From: JAUWVG01 sp964633715
GTDB lineage: Bacteria; Acidobacteriota; Aminicenantia; Aminicenantales; Aminicenantaceae
Direction: 5' to 3'
DNA: 64,000 nucleotides
NCBI GenBank assembly: GCA_964633715.1
Contig: CAZWHQ010000025.1
Span: 1 to 64,000, forward strand
Shown here: positions 27,831 to 35,193 of the stretch, piece by piece
How the letters are laid out: each line of letters starts with the position of its first letter
Numbering within the stretch: position 1 is the first letter of the stretch
Made by a program: the position numbers and the translations under genes
Notes under the pieces: generated by a model
What the model saw: the letters and a program-made list of their open reading frames with translations, nothing else
Told to the model about the DNA's origin: nothing
Databases searched by the model: none

Positions 27831-29144
27831 TTACTGAACATATTTTTTCATATATTTAAAATCAGGAGTCAATTCTCCCTTAAAAAGTATAACAGCTTTT
27901 TTCAACGCAGGAGGGAGGGAACAATGTTCAAAATCTTTGGAATAATCTGCACGGGCTATGGAAGGAATCAAAGACTTGAGCGACTGGCTGAAAAAGATGG
28001 ACGATTCAAGGGAAATTTCCGCAGGTAGATTATCGATCGCCATCACAGCCACTCCCCTGCCCTCAAATCCATCCGAAATTTTATCTTTGACGGGATCGTA
28101 CATAAAAACAGGATTATCTGGACTCGTTGCACGAACAGTACATTCAATGGATCCATTGATATCACATGAAATGTCTCCAATGACTTTTAGTCGAGGGACT
28201 TGGGAAGAAGTCCAGAGTTTTTTTAGGGTTGGGATCTTTACCAACCTAGGATATCGTGGCGTCCAGTAGATACAGTTGACCAGCACGGATAAATGGGGTA
28301 AGTAGGCCTCGAAATTGGATTTATATTTTTCAGGAAAATCATAATAGTCCTGAAGTTCGAACGTATTTTCAGAAGAGAGCGGCACAACCATATGTTTTTC
28401 TTCAAAAACCACTTTATACAATTTGTTAGACATAAAAGTTTGGCTTAATAACAGAGAACGAATGTCTTCAGGAGCGATGACTTCATGGGGAAGGAGATCA
28501 AACAATTCCTGTGCACCTTTTGAGACACTCCCATAACCAGCAAATCCACAGACGGCTGGAACCAGTGATGGATCCAATCCTTTGTTTTTGATTGTCCAGC
28601 CTAGCTTCTGAAAAGATTCTCTTGCTTCAACGAGACTGCCATACTCATAGGCCTGCCTGAGAACCGAAAAAGGATTGTCCAAGCCTTCCTGAGACAACCT
28701 GCGGCCAAGAGCCCACAAAGTTTCAATCATACCTGCCTGTCCAGCCTGCCTGCCGAATAAAACCAATCGCCGTCCTTTATCATCAACAATTTTTTCATAA
28801 TCGATCAAGGTGTTTTGGAGTTCCATCATTTTTTTAAGCAAAGACATATTATCCGGCTGCCCTTTTATTGTATGAGAAAAAAACACATAAATTTTCCCTT
28901 CCTGGAGAAAAGATAGAGGAATTTCTTTTACAGCCAATACTATTGGACAGGATGACAGATCCTCCTGTATATTCGCTCCCACTTGAAGGTAATCTTCATC
29001 CGAAAAGATGCGGTTCTTGGAAGGTTGTAGATGGATGGACACAGGAAACTCTTCCTGGATTTCTTTGATATGAGAGGGGATTAAGGGGACGCGCCGCTCC
29101 CATCTGTTTTTGTCTTCTCTTCTTATGCCGACGCAGGTTGTCAT
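27831..29144 (-). CDS. Lysine-ketoglutarate reductase-like protein (N-terminal half of AASS)
   Basis: An AlaDH/PNT-fold enzyme of 437 residues expected to condense lysine and 2-oxoglutarate to saccharopine. The start IGIRREDKNRWERRVPL-like motif (here VGIRREDKNRWERRVPLIPS) and FGRQAGQAGMIETLWALG match the LKR domain of aminoadipic semialdehyde synthase. The conserved VCGFAGYGSVSKGAQE dinucleotide motif is at about 200. It is first in the two-gene saccharopine operon and divergent from cysS. Confidence 0.9.
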   Translation of the reverse strand: MTTCVGIRREDKNRWERRVPLIPSHIKEIQEEFPVSIHLQPSKNRIFSDEDYLQVGANIQEDLSSCPIVLAVKEIPLSFLQEGKIYVFFSHTIKGQPDNMSLLKKMMELQNTLIDYEKIVDDKGRRLVLFGRQAGQAGMIETLWALGRRLSQEGLDNPFSVLRQAYEYGSLVEARESFQKLGWTIKNKGLDPSLVPAVCGFAGYGSVSKGAQELFDLLPHEVIAPEDIRSLLLSQTFMSNKLYKVVFEEKHMVVPLSSENTFELQDYYDFPEKYKSNFEAYLPHLSVLVNCIYWTPRYPRLVKIPTLKKLWTSSQVPRLKVIGDISCDINGSIECTVRATSPDNPVFMYDPVKDKISDGFEGRGVAVMAIDNLPAEISLESSIFFSQSLKSLIPSIARADYSKDFEHCSLPPALKKAVILFKGELTPDFKYMKKYVQ

Positions 29145-29262
29145 GATTTATTTTGATTGAATCGGACATGAATTATCACATAATATTTTCCTTCAAGCAA
29201 GATAAAAGCCCACTTCATTTTCAAGGTTGACTCATTTGATTGATATTATTAATAATAGAGTC

Positions 29263-30657
29263 ATGCTGAAATTTTTTAATACTCTTTCAGGAAAAATTGA
29301 ATCCTTCCAGTCACTTGAAAAAGGACATGTTAAAATCTACACCTGTGGTCCGACAGTTTATAATTACGCGCATATAGGCAACTCCCGTGCCTATATGTTT
29401 GAAGACCTCCTCAAACGATTGCTCCTTTTCCTTGGATTCAAAGTGACCCACGTCATGAATATCACCGATGTGGATGACAAAACAATCGCCGGTGCTCGAG
29501 CAGAAAGTGTGCCGATACAAAACTACACGAAAAAATTTATCGATGCTTTTTATAGCGATCTGGACACTCTAAATATCCTCAGAGCGGATTATTATCCACG
29601 AGCAACAGACCATATCCCAGAAATGGTTGCGCTCATTCAGCGGCTTCTGGATAAAGGAATCGCCTACAAAAAAAATGGTTCGATTTATTATAGCATTGAG
29701 AAATTTCCGGATTACGGTCGTCTATCAAAAATAGAGCTGAGTGAATTGAGACCAGGTGAAAGAGTAGATTCCGATGATTATGAAAAGGAAAGTATCCACG
29801 ACTTTGTTCTTTGGAAAGAGAAAAAAGCCGACGAACCCTTCTGGGAAACCGAAATTGGAGATGGAAGACCGGGCTGGCATATCGAGTGTTCAGCCATGAG
29901 TTCAAAATATCTGGGTGAAACCTTCGATATCCACTGCGGGGGAGTGGACAATATCTTTCCCCATCATGAAAACGAAATCGCACAATCAGAAGCCGCGTTT
30001 GGACACCCATTTGTCAATTTCTGGATCCACTGCCATCATCTCATTGTTGATGGTGAAAAAATGGCCAAGTCAAAGGGGAATCAGTTCACGCTTAAATATT
30101 TAGAGGATAAAGGATATGATCCTATGGCTTTGAGATTGCTACTGCTGTCCACTCACTACAGAAAAATGCTGAACTTCACTTTTGACGCCTGCGGACAGGC
30201 CCAATCCTCTTTGCAGAGAATTAAAGATTTTGTCTATGAACTCACCCACCGGCCATTTAAAGAAGGAGAGAATGGCGAAGTGGATAAGACTATCGATACT
30301 ATGGTGAAGAGATTTACAACAGGGCTATGTGATGATCTCAATATTTCTGTTGCTCTGACGGCCTTTTTCGATATGATCAAACGTTTCAATGTGATGATGA
30401 CAAGGGATGAAATTTATACCAGGGATTCTCAGAAAATTTTTGCGGCTGTCAACAAAATAAATACGGTTCTGGGTGTCTTAAAGGAAGAAAAGGAGGATAG
30501 TCTGCCCCCTGATATTATGGAAAAGATTAAGGCCAGACAACAGGCCAGGAAAGAAAAAAAATTCAAACTTTCTGATCAGATCCGCGATGAACTTGAGAGT
30601 TTAGGCATTATCCTCGAAGACACCAAAGACGGGACTGTCCGCTGGAAAAAGAAATAA
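29263..30657 (+). CDS. cysS: Cysteinyl-tRNA synthetase
   Basis: A class I synthetase with the HIGH-like motif YAHIGNSRAY, zinc ligands including Cys in TCGPTV, IECSAMS and the HHEN motif, and the KMSKS-type motif KMAKSKGN. The ATG at 29263 gives the usual start MLKFFNTLSGK. The same frame is open back to a TTG at 29227, adding twelve residues unlike the family, so the later start is chosen. About 464 residues is normal. It is followed almost directly by yraN. Confidence 0.97.
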   Translation: MLKFFNTLSGKIESFQSLEKGHVKIYTCGPTVYNYAHIGNSRAYMFEDLLKRLLLFLGFKVTHVMNITDVDDKTIAGARAESVPIQNYTKKFIDAFYSDLDTLNILRADYYPRATDHIPEMVALIQRLLDKGIAYKKNGSIYYSIEKFPDYGRLSKIELSELRPGERVDSDDYEKESIHDFVLWKEKKADEPFWETEIGDGRPGWHIECSAMSSKYLGETFDIHCGGVDNIFPHHENEIAQSEAAFGHPFVNFWIHCHHLIVDGEKMAKSKGNQFTLKYLEDKGYDPMALRLLLLSTHYRKMLNFTFDACGQAQSSLQRIKDFVYELTHRPFKEGENGEVDKTIDTMVKRFTTGLCDDLNISVALTAFFDMIKRFNVMMTRDEIYTRDSQKIFAAVNKINTVLGVLKEEKEDSLPPDIMEKIKARQQARKEKKFKLSDQIRDELESLGIILEDTKDGTVRWKKK

Positions 30658-30661
30658 CCAA

Positions 30662-31027
30662 TTGAAGTTAAGTACAGTTTCTTCTCATAAATTAGGAAAA
30701 GCCGGAGAAGAAGCGGCCCTTCAATTTCTAAAGAGAAAAAATTTCAGGATCGTCGAACAGGGCTTCTGCTTTTTAAGGGGAGAAATCGATATCATTGCCT
30801 ATGACCAAAAAACACTCGTCTTCCTAGAAGTGAAGTCCCGAAGAAGCCATAGATGTGGTTTCCCTGAAGAGGCGCTCACAGCGGCAAAACAAAAACAACT
30901 GAGGAAAGTCGCTCTAGGCTACTGTACCCTTCATGATATCCAGGATGTGGAGTGCAGATTTGATGTCATTTCTCTCATGTACAAAAATGAAGGGTATTCT
31001 GTGTCGCATATAAAAAATGCCTTCTAG
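30662..31027 (+). CDS. YraN/UPF0102 family nuclease-like protein
   Basis: A 121-residue protein with the Holliday-junction-resolvase-like restriction-endonuclease fold. It has GKAGEEAALQFLKRKNF, the metal-binding core RGEIDIIAYD and the FLEVKSRRS motif (E-x-K). The start is a TTG four bases after the cysS stop codon, with no clear ribosome site; no better start is available. The family is widespread, but its cellular role is not settled. Confidence 0.88.
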   Translation: MKLSTVSSHKLGKAGEEAALQFLKRKNFRIVEQGFCFLRGEIDIIAYDQKTLVFLEVKSRRSHRCGFPEEALTAAKQKQLRKVALGYCTLHDIQDVECRFDVISLMYKNEGYSVSHIKNAF

Positions 31028-31053
31028 CCTGAATTATTCATAAATTCAGGCTA
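31025..31053. terminator. Bidirectional hairpin between convergent genes
   Basis: A perfect 11-bp inverted repeat, TAGCCTGAATT and AATTCAGGCTA with a 7-nt loop, lies exactly between the ends of yraN (plus) and the transporter gene (minus). It lacks a long T-tract on either side. Position and perfect pairing suggest a shared terminator or transcript-stabilising hairpin. Confidence 0.6.
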
Positions 31054-31055
31054 GG

Positions 31056-32396
31056 TCAGCCGAAGATATTAGTGTGAAACACAGATTCTAGGAGCCAGTT
31101 GATGCCCACAAAAAGGATAGCAGCAGGAACGGCAAACTTCATCCACAGGTAGAGGAATTTTGGGACTGGTTTTGTTTGACCTTTTGACAGCTCTTTCAAC
31201 ATTTCAGCCCTCCGTATACACCAGACTGCAGTGACTACGGCCAAAAGTGATCCTAAAACCTGCATTCCCGAACCAAAGGTAAGATCCCATGGAATGAAAA
31301 TTTTAAAGTTTATCATTGGCGGAACTGCCAGAAAAAAAACGAAAAGACACACCCCTCCTATCGCATTTCTCCTCGATATCTTTGTGTTATCGGTGATACC
31401 GCCCACCATGACTTCGAATGCAGCTATATCGGACAAAAAGGCTGCTCCAAACAAACCAACAAAAAAAAGCGTGCCAAACAACCACCCAGCAGGCATCTGA
31501 GAAAATGTCTGCGGCAGTGTTGAAAATATAAGATTTGGACCTGAACTTGGCTTCAAACCAAAGGAAAAAACAGCAGGGAATATCGCAAATCCTGCCAGAA
31601 TACCAGCCAAGGCTGCGCCCAGGCCAGTAAATATGGCCATCTTTGGAATTCTGGCGTCCTTATTGAGGTAAGATCCATAGATAACCATAAATGTCCCCCC
31701 AAGCGACATAGAAAAAAACGCCATTCCCAAAGCAGCCGCCATAACTGATGGAGTGAGCTCGCTAAAACGGAAGCGTCCAATATACCATCTGATTCCTTCT
31801 CCAGATCCTGGAAGAGTGATGGACCTTAAAATGATCACAATTAAAATAAAAAAAAGTGCAGGGACGATCACTTTGCTTGTTTTTTCAATCCCCTTCCTCA
31901 ATCCTTTATTCAGTACAATCGCACAAAAAAAAATAACCATCGCTGTCATGAATAGCTGAAGCATAAAAGATTTGATGTTAAAACCTTCCTGGGGAGGTAG
32001 AATGAATTCCGGCTTTAAATTTATCCGGACAACTTTTGCCATCTCTCCAATCGCATGATATCCCACCCATCCAATGGCATTGGAGTAGTATCCGGTGGCG
32101 ATTAAAACTATGGCAAATAGAAAGGCCCCCACGACCTTTCCTCCCGGAAGTCCCGCTTTGCTATAGGCCCCCAGAGTACCACGTCGCGTGTGTCGGCCCA
32201 ATGTCCATTCGACCATAAGAGCCGGAATGCCAATAAAGGACACAACCAGCATGTAAAACAAAACAAATGCAGCCCCTCCGAATTTTCCCGCCATGTAGGG
32301 AAAACGCCACACCGCCCCCAGTCCAACGGCCACTCCAATCATAGTCATCAAAAGACCAAAGGCCGTTGCAAATGTCTCTCTTTTCAATCCTTCCAT
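31056..32396 (-). CDS. Sodium:neurotransmitter symporter family amino-acid transporter
   Basis: An inner-membrane LeuT-fold (NSS/SNF) transporter of 446 residues with about eleven membrane segments. The first segment has the signature GVAVGLGAVWRFPYMAGKFGG, covering the sodium and substrate site. Bacterial members import amino acids such as leucine, tryptophan or tyrosine with sodium. The start overlaps the end of the aldehyde:ferredoxin oxidoreductase gene by 13 bp. The two are therefore translationally coupled, suggesting the imported amino acid feeds that oxidoreductase's pathway. Confidence 0.92.
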   Translation of the reverse strand: MEGLKRETFATAFGLLMTMIGVAVGLGAVWRFPYMAGKFGGAAFVLFYMLVVSFIGIPALMVEWTLGRHTRRGTLGAYSKAGLPGGKVVGAFLFAIVLIATGYYSNAIGWVGYHAIGEMAKVVRINLKPEFILPPQEGFNIKSFMLQLFMTAMVIFFCAIVLNKGLRKGIEKTSKVIVPALFFILIVIILRSITLPGSGEGIRWYIGRFRFSELTPSVMAAALGMAFFSMSLGGTFMVIYGSYLNKDARIPKMAIFTGLGAALAGILAGFAIFPAVFSFGLKPSSGPNLIFSTLPQTFSQMPAGWLFGTLFFVGLFGAAFLSDIAAFEVMVGGITDNTKISRRNAIGGVCLFVFFLAVPPMINFKIFIPWDLTFGSGMQVLGSLLAVVTAVWCIRRAEMLKELSKGQTKPVPKFLYLWMKFAVPAAILFVGINWLLESVFHTNIFG

Positions 32397-34180
32397 CCAT
32401 GGAGCGCATAATATTCATCGACCATCTTTTCGATATTTACTGTAGATCCTTTTGTTGGTCCTTTTTTGAGCGATTCATTCAGGAATCTTTCAGGAAGCGT
32501 GTCATCTTCTTTTTTAAGTCCAAATTTTCTGTTCATTTTAAAATCCAGATCGATGCATTCCCCGAGAATATTCTGCAGGTAATCGGGTGAATAATCCACA
32601 CCCGTTCCATAAAAAAGAAGTGCGGACGCATTCTCAAAATTGAGGACATCCATACACAATCCGATATTCTTGCACATAGTGAGTGAATCCGTAAGAAGGG
32701 CAATCTTTTCTGAGTAGGTCACAAGTGCAGCTTTGCCTTCTTCGGCCAGCCTGTCGGCAGCTTTTTCTGTTCCGAATCTTTCTTTGGCCTCAGTTTTTCT
32801 ATCTGTCAGCTCAAAGTATGGTTCTGCACGCAGGTGATCTCCCCCCCTGGAGGCAACGGCATATGTAAGCCCATAGGCTTTGATTCCTCTTGGATCGCCG
32901 CAGATGATATCCAAACCCTTGACGTGCATCACCAGTTTTTGGGCCTCTAGACCAAAATCCATCGATACTTTTTTGGCTCCTACGGCAAGCCTATTTCCAA
33001 TTCCTCTACGGTTGGCGATTTTTTCAACGACAAGTTTCACCTGTTTTTTGTCACCCCATTTGAGATGGAGACCATCTAGATCCTTGGGATGGATGAGCCC
33101 TTTTTCCTGGCATTCCATAATCCAGCCAATAATTTCGGAAGTAGAAATTGAATCCATTCCCATTTGGTTGAGATAGGCATTCATTTCCAGGGCAAAGGAG
33201 AGGTCATCATTTCCAATTCGGGATGTGAATCCACAGAGAGTTTCAAATTCAGGGCCTTCGGCTTCACTATTTTTAGCCACATAATACCGCGAACAGTGGA
33301 GAAAACAGTTGAAACAGGATTTATTCTTGACCTTGTATTCAGAGGCCAATTTCTGTCCGGAAATTTTTTCCAGATAATCACACTCGCCCTTCTGGAAGTG
33401 ATTCGTGGGGAGAATACCAAGCCCATTGAGGTCTGACATCAACATCGTCGTCCCCATATTGTACCGCTTCTGGTACTCCGGATGGTGATGAATATTTTTT
33501 TCTATTTTTTGGACCTCGCTGAGGAATCCAAGGGGATCAGCCACATCAAGAGAAAGAACACCCCTGACCGCAATGGCTTTTAGGTTCTTTGATCCCATTA
33601 TTGCACCCATCCCTGTTCGCCCATTAACCCGGTTTCCACTTGACACAATTGAGGCGAAGTGAACCTGATGTTCTCCAGCCGGACCAATAGCCGCCACCTG
33701 AATGGCATAGTCTTTTTGGTTCGTGCGAATCGCCTGAGTGGTTTCAATTATTGTTTTTCCTGCTAATTCTGGACATTCGATAAATTGCACCTCTTGTTCC
33801 GTTATTTTTACGAAGGAGAGCTCTTCCGCTTTTCCAGTTAAAATAATCTGATCAAAGCCCGTCGCTTTCATTTCCGCAGCAAACTGTCCTCCGGCTGCAG
33901 AATCACCAAGGATTCCTGTCATGGGCGATCTAGAGGTCACGGTATAATAGGCCGATGCCGGAAGAAGCGAACCTGTAAGAGGCCCCACTCCAAAAATAAG
34001 AACATTTTTTGGGTCAAGAGGATCACAGCAAAAATCGAGTTCTTCAAAAAGTCTTTTTGTGTTGGCCGCCCGACCTCCAATAGAAGATTGGATCCATTTT
34101 GAACTCAATTCTTCGATAGAAAACCGGCGTTCCGTTAGATATATTCGCAGGATTCGACCTCCGTAGCCATATTTAAGCAT
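32384..34180 (-). CDS. Aldehyde:ferredoxin oxidoreductase family, tungsten-pterin enzyme
   Basis: A cytoplasmic enzyme expected to oxidise an aldehyde to the acid while reducing ferredoxin, using tungsto-bispterin and one [4Fe-4S] cluster. The N-terminal domain has SIGGRAANTKRLFEE, GPLTGSLLPAS and NRVNGRTGMGAIMGSKNLK. Cluster ligands are Cys289, Cys292 and Cys296 (CFNCFLHC), with the fourth probably Cys503. The 598-residue length is normal. Its start overlaps the ferredoxin-like gene by 8 bp. The exact substrate aldehyde cannot be told from sequence. Confidence 0.95.
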   Translation of the reverse strand: MLKYGYGGRILRIYLTERRFSIEELSSKWIQSSIGGRAANTKRLFEELDFCCDPLDPKNVLIFGVGPLTGSLLPASAYYTVTSRSPMTGILGDSAAGGQFAAEMKATGFDQIILTGKAEELSFVKITEQEVQFIECPELAGKTIIETTQAIRTNQKDYAIQVAAIGPAGEHQVHFASIVSSGNRVNGRTGMGAIMGSKNLKAIAVRGVLSLDVADPLGFLSEVQKIEKNIHHHPEYQKRYNMGTTMLMSDLNGLGILPTNHFQKGECDYLEKISGQKLASEYKVKNKSCFNCFLHCSRYYVAKNSEAEGPEFETLCGFTSRIGNDDLSFALEMNAYLNQMGMDSISTSEIIGWIMECQEKGLIHPKDLDGLHLKWGDKKQVKLVVEKIANRRGIGNRLAVGAKKVSMDFGLEAQKLVMHVKGLDIICGDPRGIKAYGLTYAVASRGGDHLRAEPYFELTDRKTEAKERFGTEKAADRLAEEGKAALVTYSEKIALLTDSLTMCKNIGLCMDVLNFENASALLFYGTGVDYSPDYLQNILGECIDLDFKMNRKFGLKKEDDTLPERFLNESLKKGPTKGSTVNIEKMVDEYYALHGWKD

Positions 34181-34694
34181 GCCGAGAACTCCACTTCTTT
34201 CGCAACTTTAATCCTTGTTCTTTAAGAAACCATCGCCGTTTTTGACTGGCGTTTTTTCTTTTCGTTTTTTCAAAAGCCTCAGAAAGGGATGGAGATTGTG
34301 CTTGACGTTGTTGAATAAATTCAATAGCCCTTTCAGAACAAACTTCAATACATTTGGGTTTCCCTCCACACAGGTCACAGACATAGACAAGTTCGTCATA
34401 GATTTCTATTGCACCGATCGGACAGAGTTTTTCACATATCCCACACAGTGTGCAGACTGTCGGTGAAATGACAACCTGTCCATTTTTCCCAAGACTCATT
34501 GCGTTGTCCGGACAGCGCATACAGTAACGTTCATGACATTGGTTGCATACAATAGGCCCATCCAAACCCAGCTCATAAAGATTCAGCACCTTAATCCTGG
34601 ATTTTTGCCTGTTGATCCGGCCTGTATGGAAAAATGCACAGGCCACTTCACATCTTCTACATCCTGTGCACTTTGCCCAATCAACTTTAATCAT
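34173..34694 (-). CDS. Four-cluster ferredoxin-like electron-transfer protein
   Basis: A 173-residue HycB/DmsB-type polyferredoxin. It has cysteine motifs CTGCRRCEVAC, CNQCHERYCMRCP, CTLCGICEKLCP and CDLCGGKPKCIEVC, enough for up to four [4Fe-4S] clusters. The C-terminal tail (about 140-173) is strongly basic. It likely carries electrons between the coupled aldehyde oxidoreductase and ferredoxin or another acceptor. It overlaps that gene by 8 bp and follows the TIGR04076-like gene by 15 bp. Confidence 0.93.
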   Translation of the reverse strand: MIKVDWAKCTGCRRCEVACAFFHTGRINRQKSRIKVLNLYELGLDGPIVCNQCHERYCMRCPDNAMSLGKNGQVVISPTVCTLCGICEKLCPIGAIEIYDELVYVCDLCGGKPKCIEVCSERAIEFIQQRQAQSPSLSEAFEKTKRKNASQKRRWFLKEQGLKLRKKWSSRHA

Positions 34695-34709
34695 GGGGAT
34701 AGTTGTATT

Positions 34710-34982
34710 TCAGTCCACGTCTTCCAATCTGTACTGGACGAGGCCCTTGGGATCAGGACATGAAAAATTTTTAACATCTTTCACCCAATGTCCTTCTTTA
34801 AGATCCTTTTTTTCAGAAAATATAGGAAAAATCGGCATCATGCTTTGTAAGGCCCATATACAGACAAATTGATCTTCTGGGACCGTGAGCTTGGAATCCT
34901 CTACATAAAAACAATCACCGACTTTGACAGGAAGATTACAGTAACCATCAATTCTTTCCACCGTAATTTTTATTTTTGACAT
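34710..34982 (-). CDS. Small TIGR04076-like protein
   Basis: A 90-residue protein beginning KIKITVERIDGYCNLPVKVGD and containing a Cys-Pro-Asp motif (FSCPDPKGLVQYRLE) near the end. This matches the small TIGR04076 family, whose function is unknown. The ATG at 34982 has an excellent GAGGA site. A longer frame from a TTG at 35051 exists but adds 23 non-family residues and is rejected. It is the first gene of the operon with the Fe-S protein, aldehyde oxidoreductase and transporter. Confidence 0.7.
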   Translation of the reverse strand: MSKIKITVERIDGYCNLPVKVGDCFYVEDSKLTVPEDQFVCIWALQSMMPIFPIFSEKKDLKEGHWVKDVKNFSCPDPKGLVQYRLEDVD

Positions 34983-35104
34983 CTTTGTCCTCGCCTCAAA
35001 ACATCCTCTTAGAATTCCGTCTATTTTGTCAGAAACAGTCCAATCACGCAAGCTTTGTCATCATCTTTTAATCTAGCTTTTTCTCCAAATTTACTTAATG
35101 TCTA

Positions 35105-35178
35105 ACCCGTGACTCTCATGGGTGTACTCCCCCCATCACATTCAGATGTGGATGGAGACAGAGAGACGACGGCCATCC
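35105..35178 (-). ncRNA. Structured leader candidate ahead of the aldehyde-oxidoreductase operon
   Basis: The 211 bp between the TonB-receptor gene and the next start contains two adjacent hairpins. One is ACCC-TGA/TCA-GGGT (35105-35123); the other is CCAT-CACAT/ATGTG-ATGG (35133-35155, one bulge). GGATGG read from 35173-35178 on the minus strand can pair with CCATCC (35150-35155) and so compete with the second hairpin. I cannot match this to a known riboswitch class. It could instead be a read-through terminator of the receptor gene, but no U-tract follows. Confidence 0.3.
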
Positions 35179-35193
35179 GACTAAGCTTAAGGT

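Noticed and set aside
34983..35051. Longer start (TTG at 35051) for the TIGR04076-like gene
   Set aside because: The ATG at 34982 has a strong ribosome site and gives the family-like N-terminus; the extension is not family-like.
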